Source: Gillisia sp.
GTDB lineage: Bacteria > Bacteroidota > Bacteroidia > Flavobacteriales > Flavobacteriaceae
Assembly (NCBI GenBank): GCA_024635655.1
Contig: JAGXIL010000090.1
Span: forward strand, 1 to 64,000
Length of the DNA: 64,000 nucleotides
Reading direction: 5' to 3'
Within the stretch, counting starts at the first letter, position 1. Every line of letters begins with the position of its first letter. The notes beneath the pieces were generated by a model. It did no database searches. It was given only the letters and a program-made list of their open reading frames with translations, and was not told where the DNA came from. This document shows, one piece after another, positions 1 through 8,643 of the stretch. The translations under genes and the position numbers were made by a program.

Positions 1-816
1 AATAGCACAACTTTTTTCAATTTCAATTTTCTCTTTTCCGTCTATACTTAACAAGGCTCCCTTGAAATTGATCTGATCCCCGATTATAGTTGCTAAAGCC
101 CCTATAGGTGCGGTACAGCCTCCTTCCAGGTGCCTTAGAAATTCACGTTCAATATGAACACACATTTCAGATTCGGTGTGGTTTAATGCAGAAATTGCTT
201 TGCGACAATATTCATCTTTTTCCATGGCCACCACAAGCATAGCGCCCTGGGCAGCTGCAGGAAGCATCCAGTCTAAATCGAAATGATTTTCGGGGGTGAG
301 GTTAATTCGCTCCAGTCCGGCTGCGGCAAAAATGGCTCCGTTCCAGTCATTGTCATCCAGCTTTTTCATCCGGGTATTGACATTTCCTCTTAAATCTACC
401 ACTTTATGCTGTGGATACCTGTTAAGCCATTGAGATCTTCTTCGCAGGCTTCCTGTTGCAATGGTGCCTGCACTATCCAAAAAATCCAGTCCCTTATGAA
501 GTAATATATCATTTGAATTAGCTCGTTTTAAAACGGCCGCCTCTACAATTCCCTTAGGAAGGGCAGTAGGGACATCTTTCATGGAATGCACAGCGATATC
601 AATGTTCCCGGTAAGCATAGAAATGTCCAGGGTTTTGGTGAAGATACCTGTAATTCCCATTTCGTACAGAGGCTGCTCCAGGTTGAGGTCTCCTTCAGAT
701 TTTACGGGTACAAGTTCTGCAGTATGCCCCAGTTTTTCCAAAGCACTTTTTACAGTATTCGCCTGCCAAAGAGCCAGTTCGCTATCTCGCGTCCCAATTC
801 TTATTGATCTGTTCAT
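1..816 (-). CDS. hemC: Hydroxymethylbilane synthase (porphobilinogen deaminase), 3' end cut by window
   Basis: This enzyme joins four porphobilinogens into hydroxymethylbilane in haem synthesis. Translating the minus strand from ATG at 816 gives 272 codons without a stop, running off the left edge; the family is about 300-310 residues, so only the C-terminal part is missing. The N-terminus MNRSIRIGTRDSELALWQAN is typical, as are VHSMKDVPT (about 77-85) and the GSLRRRSQW arginine motif (about 122-130). The dipyrromethane-cofactor cysteine lies in EGGCTAPIGA (Cys234). Its ATG overlaps the hemA stop in an ATGA junction, so the two are probably translationally coupled and cotranscribed from the hemA promoter. 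Identification is secure. Confidence 0.96.
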   Translation of the reverse strand, partial: MNRSIRIGTRDSELALWQANTVKSALEKLGHTAELVPVKSEGDLNLEQPLYEMGITGIFTKTLDISMLTGNIDIAVHSMKDVPTALPKGIVEAAVLKRANSNDILLHKGLDFLDSAGTIATGSLRRRSQWLNRYPQHKVVDLRGNVNTRMKKLDDNDWNGAIFAAAGLERINLTPENHFDLDWMLPAAAQGAMLVVAMEKDEYCRKAISALNHTESEMCVHIEREFLRHLEGGCTAPIGALATIIGDQINFKGALLSIDGKEKIEIEKSCAI

Positions 817-2069
817 TTGTAGGTGTCTTCCAGTTGAAAAACGCGCTGGATAAGCTCCAGGCTTTCATCTGTAGTATTGGAATCATCTTTAAGATGGTTA
901 GCAAAATGATTCATAATTTTTTGAATGATCCTGTTGCTTACAATTTCTGCCTGCTCATCATTAAAGTCGGAAATCTTTCTTCGCTGAAAGTCCAGTTCGG
1001 CATCTTTCATAGTTTTCAGCTTCTTCTTTAATGCTTTAATAGTGGGGGCAAATTTTCTGTTTTCCAGCCATTTGTTAAAATCACCCTCCACTTCAGCTAT
1101 GATTTCTATCGCCTTTGGAATATGTTGTTTTCTGCGTTCCAAAGTCTCATCTGTCATTTGGGCCAGGTGATCTAAATGCAGCAGTTTTACATTTTCCAGT
1201 TGCGTGACATCATCAGCAACATTCTTAGGAATAGAAAGGTCCAGGATTAACAGGTTTTTTTCCGAAGAAATTAAATCCCTGGTTATAGTGGGATTTTGAG
1301 CCCCGGTGGCAACGATAAGAATATCGGCCTGCTGGACTTCAGATTTAAGATCTGAATAATCTTTTACTCTTAAATTAAATTTCCCGGCAATTTTTTCAGC
1401 CTTATCTTTTGTTCTGTTGATAAGGGTGATATGATTGTTCTTGGAATGTTTTACCAGATTTTCGCAGGTGTTACGCCCAATTTTTCCTGTTCCGAAGAGC
1501 AAGATATTTTTATTTGCCACATCTGCCACTTCCCTTAAAATATACTGTACAGAAGCAAAACTTACCGATGTTGCACCTGAAGAGATAAGCGTTTCGTTTT
1601 TAATCCTTTTGCTTGCCTGGATCACTGAATTGACTAAACGTTCTAAAAACGGATTGGCAACTCCTGCCATTTTGGAATTTACAAAGCCTGTTTTGATCTG
1701 GCTAATGATTTCAAAATCACCAAGGATTTGACTGTCAAGCCCTGTGCCCACACGGAATAAATGAGATACTGCTTCTTTGTTTTTGTAAACATATGCCACT
1801 TTCTCAAACTCCTCTACCGTGCCGTGAGTATGTTCACATAGTAATTTTATAAGCTGAAAGGGATGTTGGGCAAAGCCGAATATTTCTGTGCGGTTGCAGG
1901 TAGAAGTCACTAAAAGACCTTCTAAACCTTCAGTTTTAGCCTGGTTTAGAAGATTCTTTTTCGCTTCTGCTGTTAAGGAAAAATGCCCGCGTATGGCCGC
2001 ATCAGCTTTTTTATAGCTTAGGCCAATTGTATAAAAATGTTTCCCTCTCGAGATATGAGTGTTTTCCAT
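813..2069 (-). CDS. hemA: Glutamyl-tRNA reductase
   Basis: First committed enzyme of C5-pathway tetrapyrrole synthesis, reducing glutamyl-tRNA to glutamate-1-semialdehyde with NADPH in the cytoplasm. The 418-residue length is normal. The catalytic cysteine sits in TSTCNRTEIFG (Cys58), the substrate-domain motif GLDSQILGD is at about 110-118, and the NADPH Rossmann motif GTGKIG is at 193-198, followed by the C-terminal dimerisation helix region. It is the promoter-proximal gene of hemA-hemC and shares an ATGA overlap with hemC. A Bacteroidota -7 box lies just upstream (2093-2100). The divergent AraC-type gene is a plausible regulator, by position only. Confidence 0.97.
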   Translation of the reverse strand: MENTHISRGKHFYTIGLSYKKADAAIRGHFSLTAEAKKNLLNQAKTEGLEGLLVTSTCNRTEIFGFAQHPFQLIKLLCEHTHGTVEEFEKVAYVYKNKEAVSHLFRVGTGLDSQILGDFEIISQIKTGFVNSKMAGVANPFLERLVNSVIQASKRIKNETLISSGATSVSFASVQYILREVADVANKNILLFGTGKIGRNTCENLVKHSKNNHITLINRTKDKAEKIAGKFNLRVKDYSDLKSEVQQADILIVATGAQNPTITRDLISSEKNLLILDLSIPKNVADDVTQLENVKLLHLDHLAQMTDETLERRKQHIPKAIEIIAEVEGDFNKWLENRKFAPTIKALKKKLKTMKDAELDFQRRKISDFNDEQAEIVSNRIIQKIMNHFANHLKDDSNTTDESLELIQRVFQLEDTYK

Positions 2070-2092
2070 GAACCTGTTTAGGTATTCTGCAG

Positions 2093-2100
2093 CAAAAGTA
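2093..2100 (-). promoter_or_regulatory. Probable -7 box of the hemA promoter
   Basis: On the minus strand the sequence reads TACTTTTG, a full match to the Bacteroidota -7 consensus TAnnTTTG, ending 23 nt before the hemA ATG. No TTG -33 box lies at the usual 17-23 nt spacing, so the call rests on the -7 box alone. Confidence 0.5.
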
Positions 2101-2175
2101 ATATATACTTAAAAGAAAATATAACGCTCAAAGTACTAAATGTGTCGTTTCCTGATAAATATCATATAATCGACC

Positions 2176-2203
2176 TTGGTTTTTTAGAATTTGGCTACTT
2201 TTG
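2176..2203 (+). promoter_or_regulatory. Probable promoter of the AraC-type regulator gene
   Basis: TTG at 2176-2178 and TACTTTTG at 2196-2203 are separated by 17 nt and fit the Flavobacterium-type consensus TTG-N(17-23)-TAnnTTTG. The implied leader is about 55-60 nt and contains a short inverted repeat, TTTAG/CTAAA, about 2234-2250. This promoter is back-to-back with the hemA promoter, so a regulator bound between them could act on both. Confidence 0.6.
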
Positions 2204-2267
2204 TTGTATAGACGGAGGTCAAAACGCATTAGTTTAGATTTATTCTAAATAATAAAAATTAATTTTC

Positions 2268-3167
2268 ATGAAAGCTGAGGAAGAAAATATCGCTGGAAGG
2301 TTTATTGATGAAACCAAAATTGAGGATGGATTTTTCATTCTCAAATTCCAGAATGAAGAGGAGGAAATCAAGAGAATAACCCGCGCAATTGGCAGCAGTT
2401 ACATCCAGTTTCATTTTTGCGTGAAAGGTAAAAGTATTTTTTTATTCAATAACGGAAATTACCAGTTGCCACTGCAAGAGGACCGTTCCCTTTTATTGTA
2501 TAACCCCAAACAGGATCTGCCGCTTAATTTGGAAATGCAGCCAAAATCCTGGGTTATTTCATTAGTAGTTTCTATTGAAAAATTCCATTCCCTATTTTCG
2601 CAGGAAGCAAAATACATCCCTTTTCTTGCTCTTGAGAACAAGGATAAAAAATACTATCAGGATGGAAAAATTTCCCCTTCCATGGCAATTGTTTTAAATC
2701 AATTAATGAACTTTAATCTTATGCCCAGCATTAAGTCTTTGTATTTCAAAGCCAAGGCGTATGAGCTGTTAAGTCTGCAATTCAACCGGGCGGGAGATGC
2801 TAACGTAGAACAGTGCCCGTTTTTAAGCGATGAAGAAAATATAATGAAAATCCGGAAAGCGAAGGAGATAGTAATTTCCCGAATGGCAGAACCACCATCA
2901 CTTCAGGAACTTTCTGATGAAATAGGGCTTAGTCTGAAGAAATTAAAAGAGGGTTTTAAACAGATCTACGGGGATTCGGTTTACAGTTTTTTGTTTGACT
3001 ACAAAATGGAATTTGCGCGTAAGCTTCTGGATAGTGGAGAATACAATGTCAATGAAGTGGGATTGAAAGTTGGTTACAGCACCGCAAGCCATTTCATTGC
3101 CTCCTTCAGAAAAAAATTCGGTACCACTCCAAAGAAATATATCATGTCCGCTTCTACAACTTCTTAA
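2268..3167 (+). CDS. AraC-family transcriptional regulator
   Basis: A 299-residue protein whose last ~100 residues form an AraC/XylS double helix-turn-helix: helix one around SLQELSDEIGLSLKKLKEGF and helix two around NVNEVGLKVGYSTASHFIAS, ending in the family signature FRKKFGTTPKKY. The N-terminal ~180 residues are a divergent sensing domain without a recognised ligand motif. It is divergent from hemA and upstream of hemH and hemJ, which suggests, but does not prove, control of haem synthesis or iron use. The ThuA-like gene follows after 10 nt and is probably cotranscribed. Confidence 0.9.
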   Translation: MKAEEENIAGRFIDETKIEDGFFILKFQNEEEEIKRITRAIGSSYIQFHFCVKGKSIFLFNNGNYQLPLQEDRSLLLYNPKQDLPLNLEMQPKSWVISLVVSIEKFHSLFSQEAKYIPFLALENKDKKYYQDGKISPSMAIVLNQLMNFNLMPSIKSLYFKAKAYELLSLQFNRAGDANVEQCPFLSDEENIMKIRKAKEIVISRMAEPPSLQELSDEIGLSLKKLKEGFKQIYGDSVYSFLFDYKMEFARKLLDSGEYNVNEVGLKVGYSTASHFIASFRKKFGTTPKKYIMSASTTS

Positions 3168-3177
3168 ACGAAATGCT

Positions 3178-3909
3178 ATGAACAGGTTTTTTACACTTTT
3201 AATATTTGCGTTGATGTGTTTTCAATCCTGTGCATTGCCAGCGCAAAATAAAGAAGTATTAATTTTTCACAAGACTGAAGGATTCCACCACGAATCAATT
3301 CCGGATGGTGTTCGGGCTATTGAAGAGATTGGAAAAGAAAACGGATTTAAAATTACTGAAACTGCCGATGCTTCCAAATTTCAAAGGGATCAACTCAACG
3401 CTTACGATCTTATTATTTTTCTAAGCACTACTGAAGATGTATTCAATGAAGAACAGCAGCAGGTGTTTAAGGAATACATCGAAAACGGCGGAAATTTCTT
3501 CGGAATTCACTCGGCTACAAATACCGAATATGATTGGCCGTGGTATGGAAATCTAGTAGGCGCATATTTTACGGACCATCCTGCAATTCAGGAGGCCAAT
3601 ATTATAGTAGAAAAACCAGAACATCCCGCAGTTTCACATTTACCATCGGTATGGAAAAGAACAGAAGAATGGTATAATTTTGAAGATATAAATCCGGACA
3701 ATATTGTACTTCTAAGTGTGGATGAAAAATCTTACGAAGGAGGAACCCACGGCGATTTTCACCCTATAGCGTGGTACAGATACCTGGATGAGGGAGGCAT
3801 ATCTATTTATACAGGATTGGGTCATTCCAAGGAGTCTTTCCGGGAACCCCTGGCTGTAGAACATATTCGCAGGTGTATTTTAATTGCCTTAGGAGATTTG
3901 CCGGAATGA
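3178..3909 (+). CDS. ThuA-like domain secreted protein or lipoprotein
   Basis: I chose ATG 3178, which gives 243 residues beginning MNRFFTLLIFALMCFQSC; the open frame extends upstream into the AraC gene, but only this start places a signal peptide at the N-terminus. A lipobox-like FQSC suggests lipidation. The mature part has the ThuA (class I glutamine-amidotransferase-like fold) pattern: LIFHKTEGFHHESIPDG near the start, NGGNFFGIHSAT in the middle, HPIAWYR and IYTGLGHSKESF near the end. ThuA domains occur in sugar-utilisation proteins; the substrate here is unknown. It follows the AraC gene by 10 nt. Confidence 0.85.
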   Translation: MNRFFTLLIFALMCFQSCALPAQNKEVLIFHKTEGFHHESIPDGVRAIEEIGKENGFKITETADASKFQRDQLNAYDLIIFLSTTEDVFNEEQQQVFKEYIENGGNFFGIHSATNTEYDWPWYGNLVGAYFTDHPAIQEANIIVEKPEHPAVSHLPSVWKRTEEWYNFEDINPDNIVLLSVDEKSYEGGTHGDFHPIAWYRYLDEGGISIYTGLGHSKESFREPLAVEHIRRCILIALGDLPE

Positions 3910-3974
3910 ATTTTTGGTCTATCTCACCATAGGAAAGAATAATGCCCAAACATAATTCCCCCGTTTATAAATAT

Positions 3975-3982
3975 TAAATTTG
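3975..3982 (+). promoter_or_regulatory. Possible -7 box for hemH
   Basis: TAAATTTG matches TAnnTTTG and ends 19 nt before the hemH ATG. No matching -33 TTG is visible at the usual distance, so confidence is moderate. Confidence 0.4.
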
Positions 3983-4001
3983 TTATTGAAAAAGAAAAGT
4001 T

Positions 4002-5036
4002 ATGAGTAAAGGTGTACTTCTGGTAAACCTTGGATCACCCGATAGCACAGATCCTAAGGATGTAAAAAAATATTTAGGGGAGTTTTTAATGGATGAGCGG
4101 GTGATTGATGTGCCGCTTTGGGCACGAACCCTGCTTGTTAAAGGAATTGTATTAAATACCCGCCCAAAACAATCTGCAGCAGCCTATCAAAAAATATGGT
4201 GGGATGAAGGCTCTCCTTTAATTGTGCTTTCTGAAAGATTGAGAGATAAGATTGATGATAATACTTCTATACCTATAGTTCTGGCTATGCGATATGGAAC
4301 TCCAAATATTAAATCGGGACTTCAGAAACTACACGAGCAGGGAATTGATGAGGTTCTCATTTTTCCGCTTTATCCGCAATTTGCGATGGCTACTACTGAA
4401 ACTATTCTTGTTTTGGCAGAGGAATTGAGAAAAGAACATTTTCCGAACATGAAATTTACTTCGGTTCCGGCATTTTACAATCATCCCGATTATATCCGAA
4501 CCCTTGCTAACAGCATTTCTGAAAATTTAAAAGGCGTGGAATTCCAGCATCTCTTGTTTTCTTATCACGGGGTTCCGGAAAGGCATATCAGAAAAAGCGA
4601 TATCACCAAATCCCATTGCCAGATCGATGGCTCCTGCTGTAAAACTGCTTCTGCCGCACATCAATTCTGTTACAGGCACCAATGCTTCGAAACTACCCGT
4701 TTGGTTGCAGAATATCTGGAGCTTAAAGAGAGTTCCTATAGTGTTTCCTTCCAGTCCAGGCTCGGATTTGACCCATGGCTGCAACCTTACACAGACAGAA
4801 CTATTGAACGGTTTGGAAAACAGGGCATGAAAAATTTAGCCATAGTGACCCCCGCTTTTGTAAGTGATTGCCTGGAAACTTTGGAAGAAATAGCCATGGA
4901 AGGAGAAGAGATCTTCCACGAAGTAGGAGGCGAGAAATTTAAAGTTGTGCCTTGTTTGAATGATAGGGATGACTGGGTGAAGGTGTTGTCAAGATGGATT
5001 GACGAGTGGGCATTTTCAAACCCTGTTGAAGCATAA
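4002..5036 (+). CDS. hemH: Ferrochelatase with an internal cysteine cluster
   Basis: Inserts Fe(II) into protoporphyrin IX (or coproporphyrin III) as a late haem step. The 344-residue protein starts MSKGVLLVNLGSPDS and has the active-site histidine in LLFSYHGVPERH (His189) and a C-terminal FVSDCLETLEEI with the conserved glutamate. Between residues 206 and 228 five cysteines are packed together (206, 212, 213, 223, 228). A class of bacterial ferrochelatases carries a [2Fe-2S] cluster on internal cysteines, and this segment fits that arrangement; cluster binding here is inferred. The stop overlaps the next start by one base (TAATG), indicating cotranscription with the MATE gene. Confidence 0.96.
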   Translation: MSKGVLLVNLGSPDSTDPKDVKKYLGEFLMDERVIDVPLWARTLLVKGIVLNTRPKQSAAAYQKIWWDEGSPLIVLSERLRDKIDDNTSIPIVLAMRYGTPNIKSGLQKLHEQGIDEVLIFPLYPQFAMATTETILVLAEELRKEHFPNMKFTSVPAFYNHPDYIRTLANSISENLKGVEFQHLLFSYHGVPERHIRKSDITKSHCQIDGSCCKTASAAHQFCYRHQCFETTRLVAEYLELKESSYSVSFQSRLGFDPWLQPYTDRTIERFGKQGMKNLAIVTPAFVSDCLETLEEIAMEGEEIFHEVGGEKFKVVPCLNDRDDWVKVLSRWIDEWAFSNPVEA

Positions 5037-6412
5037 TGGCACAACTCAATGCTGCGGCATTAGGAAATGAACCTATAGGTAAACTACTTATAAAACAGGC
5101 AGTACCTGCTTCTATAGGGATCCTGGTCATGTCACTCAACATTTTAGTGGATACTATTTTTGTGGGTAACTGGATTGGGTCCATTGCCATAGCTGCCATA
5201 AATGTGGTTCTACCCGTTTCTTTTTTTATTGCCGCCCTGGGTATGGCTATAGGAATTGGCGGTTCTTCGATTATCTCCCGTGCATTGGGCGCAAATGAAA
5301 AGGAAAAGGCGCGTAAAACTTTTGGAAATCAGATCACGTTAACCGTTCTGCTTACTGTCCTTATGGTAGTAGTTGGCCTCACTTTTGTCAATTCTCTTAT
5401 TCCTGCATTTGGCGGAAAGGGTGATATTTTTGAACCTGCCAAAGTTTACTATACCGTAGTTCTCTATGGAATCCCGTTTCTGGCGCTTTGTATGATGGGT
5501 AATAATGTGATAAGGGCAGAAGGCAAACCGAAATTTGCTATGATCGCCATGATCATTCCTTCTGTTGGGAACCTTGTTTTGGACTACATTCTTATCAACG
5601 TAATGGATATGGGAATGTTGGGTGCAGCATGGGCAACAACAGCCTCCTATCTATTATGTTTTGGCTATATAGTTTGGTTCTTCCTTTCCAAAAATTCTGA
5701 ATTAAAGATCAATTGGGGCCACCTGGGATTTGATATGGCTATTTTAAAGGAAACTTCTTCTTTAGGATTTGTTACCCTTGCCCGACAAGCAGTTGTAAGT
5801 ATTACCTATTTATTGATGAATAATATCCTGTTCGATCTGGGCGGGGAAGACTCCGTTACCGTTTATGCTATCATTGGCAGAATGCTGATGTTCGCCCTTT
5901 TTCCTGTTTTAGGGGTAACCCAGGGATTTTTGCCTATTGCCGGTTATAATTACGGAGCTGAAAAGTGGCAACGGGTGAGAAAAAGCATCAATACCGCCAT
6001 TCTTTATGCCAGCGGATTAGGATTGCTTGTCTTTGCCGGGATCATGTTTTTTTCAGAAGATATTGTTTCAATTTTTACTTCCAATCCCACAGTTATTGCC
6101 GAAACTCCCTCTGCCATGCGGTGGGTTTTTGCTGCTACGCCTATTGTGGCGCTTCAGCTTATTGGATCGGCTTATTTCCAGGCTATAGGAAAAGCCATTC
6201 CGGCATTGCTGTTAACCCTGTCAAGGCAGGGATTCTTTTTTATTCCGCTGGTATTGATCCTGCCAATGTATTATGGAGAGATAGGGGTGTGGATAGCATT
6301 TCCATTAGCCGATGTGCTTGCCACTATAGTCACAGCATATTTCCTCAACAGGGAGATCAGGTTAAAACTCAATCCGGCGATACCAAAAGTTTATTCTGAA
6401 GGAGATATTTGA
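5036..6412 (+). CDS. MATE-family multidrug/metabolite exporter
   Basis: An inner-membrane antiporter of the MATE family: 458 residues with about 12 hydrophobic segments, the N-terminal pattern IGKLLIKQAVPASIGILVMS, and the family-typical GIGGSSIISRALGA and GFLPIAGYNYGA. Its substrate cannot be told from sequence. It is translationally coupled to hemH through the TAATG overlap and lies between hemH and hemJ, so export of a porphyrin or haem-related compound is a possible but untested role. Confidence 0.92.
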   Translation: MAQLNAAALGNEPIGKLLIKQAVPASIGILVMSLNILVDTIFVGNWIGSIAIAAINVVLPVSFFIAALGMAIGIGGSSIISRALGANEKEKARKTFGNQITLTVLLTVLMVVVGLTFVNSLIPAFGGKGDIFEPAKVYYTVVLYGIPFLALCMMGNNVIRAEGKPKFAMIAMIIPSVGNLVLDYILINVMDMGMLGAAWATTASYLLCFGYIVWFFLSKNSELKINWGHLGFDMAILKETSSLGFVTLARQAVVSITYLLMNNILFDLGGEDSVTVYAIIGRMLMFALFPVLGVTQGFLPIAGYNYGAEKWQRVRKSINTAILYASGLGLLVFAGIMFFSEDIVSIFTSNPTVIAETPSAMRWVFAATPIVALQLIGSAYFQAIGKAIPALLLTLSRQGFFFIPLVLILPMYYGEIGVWIAFPLADVLATIVTAYFLNREIRLKLNPAIPKVYSEGDI

Positions 6413-6418
6413 AATGTT

Positions 6419-6426
6419 TATATTTG
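6419..6426 (+). promoter_or_regulatory. Possible -7 box for hemJ
   Basis: TATATTTG, a full TAnnTTTG match, overlaps a 10-bp palindrome TGTTTAAACA (6425-6434). The implied leader to hemJ is about 80 nt. There is no clear -33 box. Confidence 0.3.
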
Positions 6427-6514
6427 TTTAAACAGCTAATTCACGATATAGCTTTCTAATCCTATTATGGCAGTATTTTACACTCTTCAATACATTCCAA
6501 AAAATTCCTGATCT

Positions 6515-7066
6515 GTGCTCGAGTACTACAATTATCTCAAAGCTTTACATTTAATTTTTGTGATTACCTGGTTTGCAGGCCTTTTTTATATTCCCCGATT
6601 ATTCGTGTACCACATTGAGGCGGCACAAAAACCGGAGCCGGACAGGACAATTTTATTAGGTCAGTTAAAATTGATGACCAGGCGACTGTGGTATATCATC
6701 ACCTGGCCTTCTGCAATTCTGGCAAGTGTTTTTGCAATCTGGTTGATCTATTTAATGCCTTCCTGGCTTGAGCAAAGCTGGATGCTGGTAAAATTAGCTT
6801 TCGTACTGCTGTTGTTTGCCTATCATTATAAATGTCACCTGATCTTCAAAGAGCTTCAAAAAGATGTGATAAAGTGGAGTTCCAATGGGATGAGGATCTG
6901 GAACGAAGGTGCGACCCTTATTTTGTTTGCCATTATTTTTTTGGTTATAGTGAGAGATGCTGTCAACTGGATATATGGAGTGATAGGAATAATTTTATTA
7001 TCTGTAATTTTAATGTTGGGATTTAAAATGTATCAGCGTATAAGAAACAAAAATTCTAATGCCTAG
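6515..7066 (+). CDS. hemJ: HemJ-type protoporphyrinogen oxidase (CopD-like membrane protein)
   Basis: A 183-residue, four- to five-helix membrane protein starting at a GTG codon (no in-frame ATG lies nearby). The N-terminus has the conserved ALHLIFVITWFAGLFYIPRL, with the histidine thought to bind haem in this family, followed by VYHIEA, LWYIITWPS and LVKLAFVLLLFAYH. HemJ oxidises protoporphyrinogen IX to protoporphyrin IX in the inner membrane. Placement just after hemH and the MATE gene, and opposite hemA-hemC, supports the assignment over a copper-related CopD. Confidence 0.88.
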   Translation: MLEYYNYLKALHLIFVITWFAGLFYIPRLFVYHIEAAQKPEPDRTILLGQLKLMTRRLWYIITWPSAILASVFAIWLIYLMPSWLEQSWMLVKLAFVLLLFAYHYKCHLIFKELQKDVIKWSSNGMRIWNEGATLILFAIIFLVIVRDAVNWIYGVIGIILLSVILMLGFKMYQRIRNKNSNA

Positions 7067-7111
7067 TGTGGTGTGATAATTGTTTACTGATGCAAAACTA
7101 TAGGTAGCATA

Positions 7112-8590
7112 ATGAAGTTATTAAAACTCTCTTTAAGGAACCGAATTTTCATATCCATGATCCTGTTGGTTTTAGGAACTTCTATTCTTATTGCCGGAGT
7201 GACTGTTTATCAATACAAGCAGGAATCTGAAGCATACCACCGCGATCGCCTGGAGAGAAAAGAACAGGCAATTAGAGAAAATATTAAATATGTTCTGGAA
7301 AGTACCACCCACGTGGTAAATACCGCAAATATGCCGGTGATCCTGAAAGACCGGGATAAGATTTTTGAGATCGCCCAGGTACACGATATGCAGATCAATA
7401 TTTATGACCTGCAGGGAAGATTACTTATTCAATCCAATGAATCTTTCTTCAGGGATACCACCAATACACAAATACCTTCCAATATCCTTAAGGAGCTGGA
7501 TTCCTCAGTAAGCAAAAGATATATAAAAAAGTCTGAAGTAAACGGACAAAAATTCCAGTCGGTATATACCATTCTAAATGACAATCAATTCAAACCACTG
7601 GCTATTCTTTACCTTCCTTATCTTCAGGATGACGGGATGCATCAAAAGGATCTGAATGATTTTTTGATGAAGCTGGGAGAAGTTTATCTGCTCATGCTTG
7701 CCCTGGCCATTTTACTTTCTTATTTCCTGTCTAAATACATTACCAAGTCCCTGAAGATCGTTTCAGAAAAAATTATTGCAACCAGGCTTGATAAACGGAA
7801 TCAAAAAATCGAGCTCGAAAATGCTTCAGAAGAGATTTACGCCCTTGTTGCTGCTTATAACAGTATGATCGACGAACTGGAGGAAAGTGCAGTAAAACTG
7901 GCGACAGGAGAACGGGAACAGGCGTGGAGGGAAATGGCAAAGCAGGTGGCTCATGAGATCAAAAATCCGCTTACCCCTATGCGGTTAAGTGTACAGAGTT
8001 TTCAAAGAAAATTTGATCCCAACGATCCCAATATCCACCAGAAGGTTGAAGAATATTCGAATACGCTGATTCACCAGATAGACACCATGAGTGCCATTGC
8101 ATCGGCTTTCTCTAATTTTGCGAAAATGCCGGCTCAGCAAAATGAAACGCTTAATGTGCCAAAGATCGTTAAACTTGCACTCGATATCTTTAATGAAGAT
8201 TATATTGTTTTTGATACTGAAAAAGATGAGATCCTTGCCAAATTTGACAGGACGCAACTCATAAGAGTAGTAACAAACCTTGTAAAGAACGCCACACAGG
8301 CTGTAGAAGACGGTGAAGATCCCAGGATCCTGGTAAAGGTGGAAGAGCTTGAGGACATGGTAAGTATTTCAGTAGCTGATAATGGAGCGGGAATACCGGA
8401 AGAGAATAAAGAAAAGGTCTTTGAACCTAAATTCACCACAAAATCAAGTGGAATGGGGCTTGGCCTGGCTATGGTTAAAAACCTGGTAGAAACATACGGT
8501 GGAAGTATTAACTTCACCTCGAAAGTCAATAAGGGAACTGTTTTTACGGTAAGATTTCCGAAGGAGCACGTACCAGCTTATAAAACGTAA
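7112..8590 (+). CDS. NtrY-like sensor histidine kinase, orphan
   Basis: A 492-residue membrane kinase. A transmembrane helix at about 11-33 is followed by a periplasmic sensor region to about 185, a second helix at about 188-208, a HAMP-like linker, and the H-box AHEIKNPLTPM with phospho-acceptor His281. ATPase motifs follow: N-box NLVKNATQA, G1 DNGAGIP, and G2 GMGLGLAMVKN. EREQAWREMAKQVAHEIKNP is typical of the NtrY-like Bacteroidota group. No response regulator lies next to it, so its partner must be elsewhere. The signal sensed is unknown. Confidence 0.92.
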   Translation: MKLLKLSLRNRIFISMILLVLGTSILIAGVTVYQYKQESEAYHRDRLERKEQAIRENIKYVLESTTHVVNTANMPVILKDRDKIFEIAQVHDMQINIYDLQGRLLIQSNESFFRDTTNTQIPSNILKELDSSVSKRYIKKSEVNGQKFQSVYTILNDNQFKPLAILYLPYLQDDGMHQKDLNDFLMKLGEVYLLMLALAILLSYFLSKYITKSLKIVSEKIIATRLDKRNQKIELENASEEIYALVAAYNSMIDELEESAVKLATGEREQAWREMAKQVAHEIKNPLTPMRLSVQSFQRKFDPNDPNIHQKVEEYSNTLIHQIDTMSAIASAFSNFAKMPAQQNETLNVPKIVKLALDIFNEDYIVFDTEKDEILAKFDRTQLIRVVTNLVKNATQAVEDGEDPRILVKVEELEDMVSISVADNGAGIPEENKEKVFEPKFTTKSSGMGLGLAMVKNLVETYGGSINFTSKVNKGTVFTVRFPKEHVPAYKT

Positions 8591-8643
8591 TATTCACCCT
8601 TAACAGGAAAAGAAAAAACCTGTTGAGATAAAAAGTAATAAGG

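Noticed and set aside
3070-3177. Longer start for the ThuA-like protein, upstream of 3178
   Set aside because: The extra 36 codons lie inside the AraC gene in another frame and would bury the signal peptide; ATG 3178 gives a normal N-terminus.
8602-8624. AACAGG / CCTGTT hairpin before the crotonase gene
   Set aside because: Short stem, A-rich loop and no T tail; no support for regulation.
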